This document shows, piece after piece, positions 1 through 8,406 of a DNA stretch of 38,762 nucleotides. Within the stretch, counting starts at the first letter, position 1; every line of letters begins with the position of its first letter. Both the position numbers and the translations under genes were made by a program. The notes beneath the pieces are model-generated. The model did not search any database, was not told where the DNA came from, and saw only the letters and a list, made by a program, of their open reading frames with translations. The stretch is from Clostridiales bacterium (lineage in GTDB: Bacteria; Bacillota; Clostridia; Saccharofermentanales; Saccharofermentanaceae), in assembly GCA_017615325.1 (NCBI GenBank), contig JAGAAI010000078.1:1-38762 (forward strand), read 5' to 3'.

Positions 1-1488
1 ATTCCTTCTGACCGTGTCGTTCCGATAGATGTATCTGTCGGTACTGACTACGATACACTTGTAGTTACGGGCCCTAATACAGGCGGTAAGACGGTCTGCC
101 TTAAGACCTGCGGGCTTCTTACCTTAATGACGATGGCAGGCCTCATGATACCTGCCAGGGAAGGCTCGAAAGTTGCAGTCTTCGACAAAGTTCTTGCTGA
201 TATAGGTGACGAGCAGAGCATAGAGCAGAGCTTATCGACGTTCTCGGCACATATCTCTAATATCGTCTTCATCCTGAAGAACGTAAGGGGAAGATCCCTT
301 GTCCTTCTCGATGAGTTAGGCTCGGGGACGGATCCTACGGAAGGTGCGGCTCTGGCAATAGCCGTATTGGACGAACTCCGTGCCAAGGGGTGTGCAACAG
401 TTGCAACAACCCACTACAAGGAACTCAAGAGTTATGCGATAACCCAGGAAGGAATCTGCAACGCTTCCTGTGAATTCGATACGGAATCTCTGGCACCTAC
501 ATACAGACTGATAATAGGAAGACCAGGTGCATCGAATGCATTCATCATATCGGAGAAACTGGGACTTCCGAAGAGAGTTATCGAGAATGCAAGGAAAAAC
601 ATGTCAGCAGATGAACTCTCTTTCGGTGCATTGCTCGAGAAGGCTGAGAACGACTCCCGCGAGGCAGAGAGGCTTAAGTTGGAGAATGAAGCTATCAACC
701 GCCGCATTGCCGAGAAGGAAAACCAGCTTGAAGAAGAGCGCCGTAAACTAAAAGAGTCCAAGACAAGGATCTTAAATGACATGCGTCAAGAGGAGAAGGA
801 ACTCCTGGAAGATAAGCAGAACGAGATCGACGAACTCATAAAAGAACTTAACCGCATGATGCGTGAAGAGAACGCAAAGGATGCGCGGGCTGAAGCCGAC
901 AAGGTAAGAAGAAGGCTCCGTTCCGGTATCAGTGCCATAGAAGATAAACAGGCTGCCGATGACTTGTCTGACAGGGTCGCACTTGCCGGGGAACCCGCAA
1001 AAGAGATAATCGTCGGGAATATCTATTATATTCCTTCTCTCGGGATCACCGCCAAGGTCGTGTCAGAACCTAACAGGGGCAAGGTCAAAGTATCCCAGGG
1101 AGCGCTTACGAGCGATGTTAAGGTCAAGGATCTCTACATGCCCACGGGAGAACAAAAGAAGCAGGCCAAGACTCTTGCAAAGAAAAGGGAAGAGCCGAAG
1201 GCTAAGGCTGTCGAGAGGAAACAGCTTTTCGATAACAGGCTCGTTACGTCTTCTGAGATCAATCTCATAGGCAATACCTGTGACGAGGCAGTCTCCCGTT
1301 TAGGCAAGTTCATGGATGACTGCAGTCTGGCAGGCAAACGTGAAGTAAGGATCGTTCACGGCAAGGGCACAGGAGCCTTAAGATCTGCCGTATCAGAATA
1401 CCTGGAAGGAGATCCCAGGGTAACGGAATACAGGGCAGGCGAGATAGGTGAAGGCGATGCCGGTGTTACTATAGCAAGACTGGGATAG
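1..1488 (+). CDS. mutS2: Endonuclease MutS2, C-terminal part (5' end outside window)
   Basis: The reading frame is open from the first base, so this is the C-terminal 495 residues of a protein usually near 780-800. The Walker A motif GPNTGGKT lies at residues 24-31 of the visible part, the ABC-like signature SIEQSLSTFS near 73, Walker B LLDELGSGTDP near 102 and the switch motif TTHY near 136. A long charged coiled-coil (about 200-300) follows, then a small KOW-like segment and a C-terminal Smr domain with HGKGTGALR. In the family, MutS2 is a DNA- and ribosome-associated ATPase that suppresses homologous recombination or rescues collided ribosomes; it is not a mismatch-repair MutS. The Smr entry motif usually written LDLRG reads INLIG here, so nuclease activity of that domain is uncertain. 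The next gene starts 14 bases downstream, probably in the same operon. Confidence 0.95.
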   Translation: MPSDRVVPIDVSVGTDYDTLVVTGPNTGGKTVCLKTCGLLTLMTMAGLMIPAREGSKVAVFDKVLADIGDEQSIEQSLSTFSAHISNIVFILKNVRGRSLVLLDELGSGTDPTEGAALAIAVLDELRAKGCATVATTHYKELKSYAITQEGICNASCEFDTESLAPTYRLIIGRPGASNAFIISEKLGLPKRVIENARKNMSADELSFGALLEKAENDSREAERLKLENEAINRRIAEKENQLEEERRKLKESKTRILNDMRQEEKELLEDKQNEIDELIKELNRMMREENAKDARAEADKVRRRLRSGISAIEDKQAADDLSDRVALAGEPAKEIIVGNIYYIPSLGITAKVVSEPNRGKVKVSQGALTSDVKVKDLYMPTGEQKKQAKTLAKKREEPKAKAVERKQLFDNRLVTSSEINLIGNTCDEAVSRLGKFMDDCSLAGKREVRIVHGKGTGALRSAVSEYLEGDPRVTEYRAGEIGEGDAGVTIARLG

Positions 1489-1502
1489 AAGGAGTTTGGG
1501 AA

Positions 1503-2573
1503 ATGAACACTATCGAGAAGAAGAAACTATGGATCTTTATAGCTGTTGCTTACGGCGTTACGGCTCTGATGGCGATACCTATGTATATCGGGTTCCGCGG
1601 ACAGGCGGATCTGACGGCATTCGTAAATGTGCAGATGATGTACCCGGCCTGCGGTGTTATCCTGGGTAAGCTCATCACCCGTAAAGATGAGAAGCTCCCC
1701 ATGGGAGCATACAGAGCGATCCTTATAATGACGGCCGTTATGATGGTCGTGGCGGTCTTATCTGTCTTTATCCATATCGACCCCATTGATGCCGGAACCG
1801 GCGGCAAACAGGATGTGTGGAATATTATATCGCAGTGCTGCCTGCTTCCCGGAAGCGTAGCAGCTTACGTCATGTTCTGGACCTGCGGGAAAGAGAGGGC
1901 AGCTAATGCCGGTACGAGGAGAAAGAATATAAAGCTCAGCATCATCATGGTGGCGATCTACATCGGGCTTATCTTCGCCAGGACATTCTTTATGGCTTTC
2001 CTGGGTGACAGGATCGGCAATACGGATGAGAGCATGAGTACGCTAATAAAGAACATAACCAATCCTCTGGTCCTTTTGACTATAGCATCACTGCCTGCTA
2101 ACTTTGCTTTTTCCTTCGCAGCATTCTTCGGTGAAGAATACGGATGGAGATATTATCTGCAGCCCATTATGCAGGATAAGTTTGGCAAGAGGCTCGGTGT
2201 ATTGCTCTTAGGTCTCGTTTGGGCAGTCTGGCACTGGGATGCGGATTTCTTCTTCTATTCCAAGGAATCCGGTCTTGTGATGTTTGCAAGCCAGTTTATC
2301 ACATGTGTCACGATCGCTATATTCTTCGGATATGCATACATGAAGACACATAATATCTGGGTCCCCGTGATCCTGCATTATATCAACAATAATCTGAGCA
2401 TCCTGCTTACTGCCGGAACGGATGTAAATGCTATCCAGAATCAGGAGCCGCAGTGGGGAGATCTTATATTCCATTTGCTGGGTTGTCTCATGTTCGCCGT
2501 ATTTATCTTTGCACCGGTATATAACGATAAACGCAAGGCGGCAAAAGCAGGGATCGAAGAAAGCGGTAACTGA
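1503..2573 (+). CDS. CPBP-family intramembrane protease (first copy)
   Basis: This 356-residue polytopic membrane protein has about eight hydrophobic segments. It carries the CPBP (CAAX protease/bacteriocin-processing, Abi) signature: EEYGWR with E211, E212 and R216, a second-motif histidine H244 in AVWHWD and a third H292 in VILHYINNN. These are the residues that form the glutamate-type intramembrane active site in this family. Members process membrane proteins or peptides, or give bacteriocin self-immunity; the substrate here is unknown. A purine-rich AAGGAG site lies before the ATG. It sits between mutS2 and a second, quite different CPBP protein, so the two may work together, although they are too diverged to be a recent duplication. 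Confidence 0.9.
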   Translation: MNTIEKKKLWIFIAVAYGVTALMAIPMYIGFRGQADLTAFVNVQMMYPACGVILGKLITRKDEKLPMGAYRAILIMTAVMMVVAVLSVFIHIDPIDAGTGGKQDVWNIISQCCLLPGSVAAYVMFWTCGKERAANAGTRRKNIKLSIIMVAIYIGLIFARTFFMAFLGDRIGNTDESMSTLIKNITNPLVLLTIASLPANFAFSFAAFFGEEYGWRYYLQPIMQDKFGKRLGVLLLGLVWAVWHWDADFFFYSKESGLVMFASQFITCVTIAIFFGYAYMKTHNIWVPVILHYINNNLSILLTAGTDVNAIQNQEPQWGDLIFHLLGCLMFAVFIFAPVYNDKRKAAKAGIEESGN

Positions 2574-2575
2574 CA

Positions 2576-3541
2576 GTGGAAGAATTTAAACCAAGACAGA
2601 TAACGGCATCAGAGGCGCATCTTGAAGACAAGAAGACGCGCAGATTGAAGAACGTTAACAAAAAGAAGCAGGAAGGGTTCGATTTCTCGATCTTCCTGTC
2701 ATCACTCCTGCCCATGCTGATGCTCCTTCTTATCCAGCTCGCAGCCTTCATGCCGACCATATTCCCGGCATCCATGAAGGTCCTGCAGGATCCCGAGATC
2801 AGCGAGGGAGCGCTCGATGCGATAGAGTATACGGCTAAAGTCCTTGAAGTCGCGGGGAATTCGATACAGTTCTCATATCTTGCATATGTGGTCCTGGCCC
2901 TGGCTTATTTTACCTGGCGTTATCTTTCTTCAGTCGTAAAACCTTCCGGCCGCTATTCGCCGAAAGGCGCTTTCACCAGGAAAGGCTTCCCGTTTGTTAT
3001 GCTTGCGATCTTCGGACTCTGGGGCTTTGTTGAAGGCTTTATGGCTGTGGTCAAGGTCCTTGCCCCGCAAGTGATAGAACAGTATTCGGATCTTGTAAAG
3101 GTTACGGGACTCACTCAGATGACACCGGTCATACTGGTCGTTGTATGGCTCTTCGGTCCCGTTGTAGAGGAACTCTGTTTCAGGGGACTTGTCTATAACA
3201 GGCTTCTATCTTCAGGCATGAAGATCGTAATGGCGGTAGTCGTCCAGGGCTTATTCTTCGGCGTCTTCCATATGAATCTCCTGCAGACCATATATGCATT
3301 TGTTTTAGGTACTGCAATAGGTTTCTTCTACGAAAGATACAAGTCCATTCTGGTATCGATATCCTGTCATGTCCTCTTTAACTTCCTGGGAACTGTCCTG
3401 TCCGGAACATTGGAGCATTTTGCGCCTCCCACGGCCGCTTATATAGTGATAGGCGTGGCAGGCCTTGCTCTGGCAGTGTTTGCGATCGTTATGGTATGCC
3501 GCGATGATGGCGTTCCAGGGAAGATCGATGAACTCGAATAA
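2576..3541 (+). CDS. CPBP-family intramembrane protease (second copy)
   Basis: This is a 321-residue membrane protein with a charged, lysine-rich cytoplasmic N-terminus of about 35 residues and then about seven hydrophobic segments. The CPBP motifs are present: EELCFRG with E198, E199 and R203, then H232 in FGVFHMN and H265 in ISCHVLFNF. The GTG start lies only two bases after the previous stop and has no strong ribosome binding site, which suggests translational coupling to the upstream protease. No better in-frame start exists before the first membrane segment. The family is known for proteolysis within the membrane; the substrate cannot be told. A start further inside is possible but would remove the charged N-terminus. 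Confidence 0.87.
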   Translation: MEEFKPRQITASEAHLEDKKTRRLKNVNKKKQEGFDFSIFLSSLLPMLMLLLIQLAAFMPTIFPASMKVLQDPEISEGALDAIEYTAKVLEVAGNSIQFSYLAYVVLALAYFTWRYLSSVVKPSGRYSPKGAFTRKGFPFVMLAIFGLWGFVEGFMAVVKVLAPQVIEQYSDLVKVTGLTQMTPVILVVVWLFGPVVEELCFRGLVYNRLLSSGMKIVMAVVVQGLFFGVFHMNLLQTIYAFVLGTAIGFFYERYKSILVSISCHVLFNFLGTVLSGTLEHFAPPTAAYIVIGVAGLALAVFAIVMVCRDDGVPGKIDELE

Positions 3542-3628
3542 TTAAATGATCTCAGGAAAACAGTAATTAAGGGTTTCAAAGATCGAAGTATGGTTTTGAT
3601 AATCCATGAAAGAAAGAGAAGGTTTCTC

Positions 3629-3657
3629 TTGACATCCCCTATTTCAGATGGTATCAA
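3629..3657 (+). promoter_or_regulatory. Sigma-A-type promoter for the truncated secreted-protein gene
   Basis: TTGACA at 3629-3634 and TATCAA at 3652-3657 are separated by 17 bases, about 50 bases before the ATG at 3709. A 7-bp hairpin (AAGAGAA/TTCTCTT, 3614-3630) overlaps the start of the -35 box. It has no T-run, so it is not a convincing terminator of the protease operon. Confidence 0.6.
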
Positions 3658-3708
3658 GTTGGTGATAGTGAAGTGGAATTACGAGATGATTTAGAGGGGG
3701 AAGTTAGT

Positions 3709-3932
3709 ATGATGTATTTTTCAAGGAGAACTGTCAAGACAGTCAGTATCATCCTTACACTTGAAATCTTCATCGGTTTCCTTCCCTGGCGTGAACTTTC
3801 TGCAGATTCTGCCACCCACGGCGAATATACGTCTCACCCTTTCACAGTTACATACGATCAGAACTCCACATGGAATAACAGTACCCAGGGGCAGTTCGTT
3901 CTCACAAACACATCAGGCTATGAAGTCACATC
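3709..3932 (+). pseudogene. Truncated secreted protein: signal peptide plus start of a carbohydrate-binding-like domain
   Basis: The ATG at 3709 follows a good GAGGGGG site. The product begins with a basic, hydrophobic export signal (about residues 1-31, ending near ELSA). A segment follows that contains PFTVTYDQNSTW and GQFVLTNTSGYEV, which resembles the first strands of the CBM2-like domains at the N-terminus of large secreted clostridial proteins. The domain stops about a third of the way in. The same frame then runs on to a stop at 4059, but the residues are Cys/Trp/Leu-rich and do not look like protein. The sensible continuation is in another frame. I infer an internal deletion or frameshift near 3933-3949, where there is a run of five G. 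The promoter and ribosome binding site still look functional, so a short secreted peptide may be made. Confidence 0.6.
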
Positions 3933-4241
3933 CCTGGGTTTGCAGGGGGAGTGCTTGGTGTCTATTTTGCAGGTGCTGGCTTTGCCTCAGCTGTTGCTTG
4001 TGCGTTGTTGGTGCTTGTGGTGGCTGCTGCTTATTATGGATACTGTATGTGTTTGTTAGGTGATTATTTAATGAACGAGAATCAGTCGACTGCGCTTAAT
4101 TCAGTTGGGTTTACATTAAATTTGTTAGGTAACGTAATGATGGGACCGTTATTTAACATAATTACATTTGGAAATTGTGTTCTTGAATTAGTCTACAATA
4201 TTCTTACATATTTGGGAGGCGAATATGCTAAAGGAAAATGA
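3924..4241 (+). CDS. Hydrophobic protein fragment, possibly the C-terminus of a lost large protein
   Basis: This frame is open from 3924; the first possible start is a GTG at 3951. It contains PGFAGGVLGVYFAGAGF, then one long membrane-type helix rich in Ala/Val/Leu, then a soluble-looking tail with NSVGFTLNLLG and a repeated pattern of Asn, Gly and Leu, ending EYAKGK. I do not recognise the family. A glycine-rich hydrophobic stretch followed by a short unique tail, directly before a small membrane-protein gene that overlaps it by 17 bases, recalls the C-terminal toxin tip and immunity gene of a polymorphic secreted toxin. This is inference only. A one-base insertion would join it to the secreted N-terminus upstream. 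Base composition becomes AT-rich from about 4060. Confidence 0.4.
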   Translation, partial: SHIPGFAGGVLGVYFAGAGFASAVACALLVLVVAAAYYGYCMCLLGDYLMNENQSTALNSVGFTLNLLGNVMMGPLFNIITFGNCVLELVYNILTYLGGEYAKGK

Positions 4242-4722
4242 TAAAATGGGATTCTTTTGGTTGGCGGGATTCTTGTTTGTGATTATATCTTGGGCTATAT
4301 CATTTTGGGTTGGCGCAAAAGCCATTGATAATGGACAAGAAATAAATGGATATAACATTTTTATGGCTATTAGTTTAGGATTGTTAATGGCAGGTTGCGT
4401 CAATTTATCAATATGTAGTCATAAGCGTATAGAACGGCTAGATGGTGAAGAGTCTACGTCTTCTGTAATTAACCTTATTGTATATGTAATGGTGACAATT
4501 ATTAGCATAATGCTACACTTTAAAAGTGTGGTTGAATATATCACTGTGATAATGGGAAAAAATAATAAATTTGGAATAGCATCTGTTTTTTCTAGTTCAT
4601 TTTTTCTTGTAATTGCTGGATTGCTGGGTTTTTGTTTCCGGAGAAAAAGAAATAATATAAAAACAGGGATAACATGGTGTTTTATGATCATTGCTTTTTG
4701 TGCATTCGTAGCAGGATCATAA
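4225..4722 (+). CDS. Small multi-span membrane protein, family not recognised
   Basis: This encodes 165 residues with four or five hydrophobic helices (about 9-30, 43-64, 80-98, 115-137 and 147-164), short charged loops and a basic RRKRNN stretch before the last helix. The ATG has a GGGAGG site five bases upstream, and the gene overlaps the preceding frame by 17 bases, so translation is probably coupled. The sequence is clearly more AT-rich than its neighbours and uses A/T-ending codons, which suggests recent acquisition. Size, topology and position would fit an immunity protein for a toxin encoded by the fragment upstream, but no motif proves it. Confidence 0.65.
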   Translation: MLKENDKMGFFWLAGFLFVIISWAISFWVGAKAIDNGQEINGYNIFMAISLGLLMAGCVNLSICSHKRIERLDGEESTSSVINLIVYVMVTIISIMLHFKSVVEYITVIMGKNNKFGIASVFSSSFFLVIAGLLGFCFRRKRNNIKTGITWCFMIIAFCAFVAGS

Positions 4723-4952
4723 CTTCTGGACTGTTTGGTTATGTCTGGTGCAGTTTTTGACTCTGTATTTCCTGATTTCGGTGGCTCACCCTTTTAGCGA
4801 TATCAGTGGCGCAATCCATACCGACGCAACAGGATCTGTCAGGCCGCCGCCGTATTCGATTTGCACAACCTAAGAAAGAAAGTGCAGATTATGCCAATAC
4901 AAAGATATATGGGGACTGGGGATTATACTTATCTAGCAAACGCACCGAGTTA
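4723..4952 (+). other. Unassigned stretch between membrane protein and PLP enzyme
   Basis: About 230 bases without a convincing gene. The composition returns to mid-GC around 4780-4875, unlike the AT-rich gene before it. One plus-strand frame runs from ATG 4741 to TGA 4954 with a single in-frame TAG at 4795. The minus strand also has short open frames. It may be a relic of a gene or small mobile element; I can name neither. Confidence 0.3.
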
Positions 4953-4979
4953 TTGAAAAAAAACTCATTATGTTATAAT
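4953..4979 (+). promoter_or_regulatory. Promoter for the methionine gamma-lyase-family operon
   Basis: TTGAAA at 4953-4958 and a perfect TATAAT at 4974-4979 preceded by an extended TG. The spacing is 15 bases, so the extended -10 probably compensates for the short spacer. It lies 35 bases before the start codon at 5015. Confidence 0.65.
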
Positions 4980-5014
4980 CATTAATTAGATTATAAGTAA
5001 GAAGGTAAGGATCT

Positions 5015-6292
5015 TTGACTGATCGCGCGGCTTTGTTTAAGGAAACATATACCCGTTACGGCGTAAGTGAGACTGCGGCATCCAGGGGTGCTGCGGTCGA
5101 TATCGCGCTTGACGGAGAGTATAACCGCATAGATTCGATCGTAACATACAATGAACTCAAGGTCCTGGATGCTTTCCGCAAAGAGAAGTTCTCCGATGTT
5201 CATCTGGGCCTGACAACAGGTTACGGATACGACGATATCGGAAGAGAGAAGATCGAGGCCGTCTTTGCACGTGTGTTTGGCGCTGAATCAGCATATGTAA
5301 GATATCAGATCTCATCAGGCACCCAGTCCATCTCTGCGATGCTCTGGGGCGCTTTAAGGCCGGGAGACACCCTCCTGTCGGTAACGGGCAAGCCTTACGA
5401 CACTTTGGCTTCAACCATCGGTATATCTTCGGATGATAAAGATAACGATATGTCCCTTGTAAGGTTTGGTGTTCTATATGAGCAGATCGAACTTTTGCCT
5501 GACGGCAAGTTCGACTTTGATAAGATCTTAGACCGTGTTAAGACCTTGAAGGGAGTCGTGTTCATACAGAAATCCCGCGGATATACCGATAGAGCTGCTC
5601 TCCTCTGTGAGGATATAGGCGAATTGGCAAGAAGGGTCAGGGAGATCAATCCTGATGTCATCATTGCCGTTGATAACTGTTATGGCGAGTTCTGCGAGAG
5701 ATATGAACCTACAGAGCTGGGAGCAGATGTCTGTGCAGGATCACTCATAAAGAATCCGGGCGGCGGGATCTGCAAGACCGGCGGTTATATCGTCGGAAGA
5801 TCCGATCTTACAGAGAATGCGGCAAGACATCTGACGGCTCCGGGATTGGGAAGCGAAGTCGGACCTACACTGGGTTTTAACAGAGACATCGCAATGGGGC
5901 TCTTTGTTGCACCCCGCCAGGTAGGAGAGTGCCTGAAGGGAGCGGTTTTCGCAGCAAAGTTTTTCGAGGAATCAGGATATAAGACATCTCCCAAATCCGA
6001 CGAGGTCAGGGGAGATATAGTTCAGACTCTCATCTTTGAAGATGAAGAGAAGATGAAGGATTTTGTAGGGAAGATACAGATGGTCTCGCCGGTCGATTCT
6101 TTCGTTACACCGGAACCCTGGGATATGCCTGGTTACGAGGACCAGGTTGTCATGGCAGCCGGAACCTTCGTACAGGGCGCAACTACAGAACTGTCATGCG
6201 ACGGTCCGATCAAACCGCCCTATATTGCATATCTGCAGGGGGGACTTGTCAGCCAGCAGATCAAACTTGCCTCGATGGCAGCATTATCGTGA
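5015..6292 (+). CDS. Methionine gamma-lyase / aluminium-resistance family PLP enzyme
   Basis: This 425-residue fold-type I PLP enzyme is of the family annotated as methionine gamma-lyase-like or 'aluminum resistance protein'. Recognisable elements are the N-terminal segment ending FSDVHLGLTTGYGYDD, the substrate/cofactor stretch YVRYQISSGTQSI, the aspartate region AVDNCYGEF and the presumed Schiff-base lysine in SLIKNPGGGICKTGGY. The C-terminal part ends near PPYIAYLQGGL. The length matches the family. The exact substrate is not established for most members; carbon-sulfur cleavage of a sulfur amino acid is the usual proposal. The TTG start has an AAGG site six bases upstream and a strong promoter. 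The next gene begins eleven bases after the stop, so they are likely co-transcribed. Confidence 0.88.
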   Translation: MTDRAALFKETYTRYGVSETAASRGAAVDIALDGEYNRIDSIVTYNELKVLDAFRKEKFSDVHLGLTTGYGYDDIGREKIEAVFARVFGAESAYVRYQISSGTQSISAMLWGALRPGDTLLSVTGKPYDTLASTIGISSDDKDNDMSLVRFGVLYEQIELLPDGKFDFDKILDRVKTLKGVVFIQKSRGYTDRAALLCEDIGELARRVREINPDVIIAVDNCYGEFCERYEPTELGADVCAGSLIKNPGGGICKTGGYIVGRSDLTENAARHLTAPGLGSEVGPTLGFNRDIAMGLFVAPRQVGECLKGAVFAAKFFEESGYKTSPKSDEVRGDIVQTLIFEDEEKMKDFVGKIQMVSPVDSFVTPEPWDMPGYEDQVVMAAGTFVQGATTELSCDGPIKPPYIAYLQGGLVSQQIKLASMAALS

Positions 6293-6302
6293 GGTATGAA
6301 TA

Positions 6303-8405
6303 ATGGCTTCGGGAAATAAGAACAACAACGGCAATAAAGGCAACTACAAGAAGATGAGCTACAAGCCTAAGCAGGGCGATAAGAGCGGGAACAGTCAGGC
6401 TGCTCCCTGGTATAAGTCGCCGGATAATAATGAATCCGCAAAGGCAACTGATAACAAGAACAGGAAGCCTTTAGGCAAGAATAACCGTCCTGCTCAACAA
6501 TCTGCCAATAAGCCCAAATCCGGAAGACCCGTAAATCAGCAGGGAGGAAATCCTGCAAGAGATAACAGGCCTTACGAAAACAGAAATCAGAACAGGGTTC
6601 CCGACAGGAACGTTAAGAGAAATAACGACGAGTTTGCAAAGAAGAAGGCAGCGGAAGAAGCTGCCAGGAGAGCAGCTTCTGAGAAGGCAGCCAATGAAAA
6701 GCAGCTCGAAAAAGAAAAGGCCAAGATGGCAAAGCAGGCAGCCCGCGCCAAGAGAAAGAGCATTGCTGGTAAGAGTGCCGAGAGCCGTGCCGTAAGGAAC
6801 GGATTCCTTGCAGCCATAATGGTCGTACTCGCAGTATTCGTTCTGGTATTCATAGTTCACCATCTATATAACTATATCGCCGAGAAGCCGAATTTCTCAT
6901 TCGTTATGGCTGGTTCCGTTGAGCATACGATCGGTGCCAAGGCTCTGATCGTAAGAGACGAGAATGTCATTACTGCCAATATAGGCGGTGACCTGGTCAC
7001 ACAGATCACGGAAGGCTCCAGAGTTGCAAAACAGCAAAGACTTGCCCTGGTCGTTCCTTCAAATCTCGAATCCGTCGTCTCCGACCTCCGTAACGTTCAG
7101 CAGCAGATATCGGATGTGCAGCAGGAACTTGTCCAGAGAGGAGAAGTCTCCGAGGCTGAGAGTATATACGATTCATATGACGATAAACTTGTATCGGTAG
7201 TCGACAACATCCGGTCTGAAGCCATGAACGGCAACCTGTCGGACCTTGCTACTTACTATGCATCGCTGAGCGTTGTCCTTGATGAAAGAGAAGATGAACT
7301 TGCCAAGATCGACTTTGACGATGAGAGACTCAACGTCTTAAGAAGCGACGAGAAGGTATATGAGAACCAGCTCGAGAGAGAAGCTTCGAAGATCACGGCA
7401 ACTAAGCCCGGTGTTGTATCCTTCCGACTTGACGGAAATGAAGACGTTCTGGATTACAAGAACTTCCTCGGAATGGAGATGAACGAAGTCAAGAAGATGA
7501 TAAGTTCCGCTCAGGGACCTATTTCTTCCTCACTCTACGTTGAGTCCAACAAGCCTGTTGCCAGGATCGCCCAGAATGACGAACAGTACCTGGCGGTCTA
7601 TCTTAATTCCGATAATGCGGCTGCAAGCGATTTTGCCAACGGGACCCTTCACGACATCAACATCAGGACTGAGGGCGTTGCCATAGAAGATTGTGAGGTC
7701 GTAAGGAATGAAGCAGATAAGAACGGCACTCTGATCGTATTCAAGACCACCAGATACGTAGAAGATCTTCTTGACTTAAGATCTGTAGATATTGAGATCG
7801 TTATCACCGAATACTCAGGTATGCGTGTATCCCAGACGAGTCTTGTCGATTCCTATATTGCCGATACCGATAAGCAGGTATTCTCACTCTACTTCGACGG
7901 CAAGTCTGGTCTTAACGCTGACATGTTTACAGAAGCCAATATCTTCAATCTGTCTGCGCTTCCTATGCGCAATGCGGATGAAGAAGGCAATGAAGTAACT
8001 CCTTCATCCCTTTCCGTGGCAGGCTGTGAGGTCCTCAAGGCTGAAACAATGCCTGACGGAGGAACGGTTGTCCTCTTCGCGACCTACGATGAGAACATGC
8101 CTGATTTCCTGAAGATCAATTCCAAGTACACAGAGGCTATATCCGGCGGATACAAACTTACGCTCATAGATACCACGACAGGTCTTGGCACGGATGTTGC
8201 AAGCGCTGTTCCGTTAAAGTGCAACGGTATAGCGACGCTCTATTACAACAATCAGGGCTTTGTTGATACATTGAGAGTCATGGTCGTTGACTCGGACAGA
8301 GAGTTCGCCATCATCTCCACATACGGCAATCAGAAGAAGCCTGACTACAATACCGTATATGTCATCAATCCTGATTCATGCAAGCCTGACGATAAGATAG
8401 GATAA
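6303..8405 (+). CDS. HlyD-like membrane-anchored protein with long charged N-terminus
   Basis: This is a 700-residue single-pass protein. Residues 1-165 are low-complexity and cytoplasmic, rich in Asn, Lys, Gln and Pro and then in Ala/Lys/Glu helix (about 108-150). One membrane helix lies at about 167-189. The outer part starts with a barrel-sandwich-like segment (GSVEHTIGAKALIVRDENVI ... GGDLVTQITEGSRV) and contains a predicted alpha-helical hairpin (about 240-340), as in HlyD-type periplasmic adaptor proteins. In monoderm Clostridia such proteins are often found beside yggS and sepF, as here, which suggests a link to division or envelope assembly rather than classical type I secretion; no ABC transporter or TolC partner is nearby. 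Start ATG 6303 follows GAGGT. An ATG at 6296 gives only seven codons. Confidence 0.82.
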   Translation: MASGNKNNNGNKGNYKKMSYKPKQGDKSGNSQAAPWYKSPDNNESAKATDNKNRKPLGKNNRPAQQSANKPKSGRPVNQQGGNPARDNRPYENRNQNRVPDRNVKRNNDEFAKKKAAEEAARRAASEKAANEKQLEKEKAKMAKQAARAKRKSIAGKSAESRAVRNGFLAAIMVVLAVFVLVFIVHHLYNYIAEKPNFSFVMAGSVEHTIGAKALIVRDENVITANIGGDLVTQITEGSRVAKQQRLALVVPSNLESVVSDLRNVQQQISDVQQELVQRGEVSEAESIYDSYDDKLVSVVDNIRSEAMNGNLSDLATYYASLSVVLDEREDELAKIDFDDERLNVLRSDEKVYENQLEREASKITATKPGVVSFRLDGNEDVLDYKNFLGMEMNEVKKMISSAQGPISSSLYVESNKPVARIAQNDEQYLAVYLNSDNAAASDFANGTLHDINIRTEGVAIEDCEVVRNEADKNGTLIVFKTTRYVEDLLDLRSVDIEIVITEYSGMRVSQTSLVDSYIADTDKQVFSLYFDGKSGLNADMFTEANIFNLSALPMRNADEEGNEVTPSSLSVAGCEVLKAETMPDGGTVVLFATYDENMPDFLKINSKYTEAISGGYKLTLIDTTTGLGTDVASAVPLKCNGIATLYYNNQGFVDTLRVMVVDSDREFAIISTYGNQKKPDYNTVYVINPDSCKPDDKIG

Positions 8406-8406
8406 G

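Noticed and set aside
127..1488. mutS2 starting at the ATG at 127
   Set aside because: The frame is open from base 1 and upstream codons encode the Walker A motif GPNTGGKT, so the ATG is internal.
4780..4875. Possible c-di-GMP or cobalamin riboswitch upstream of the PLP enzyme
   Set aside because: I compared the conserved cores I know for GEMM-I and cobalamin switches and found no match on either strand.
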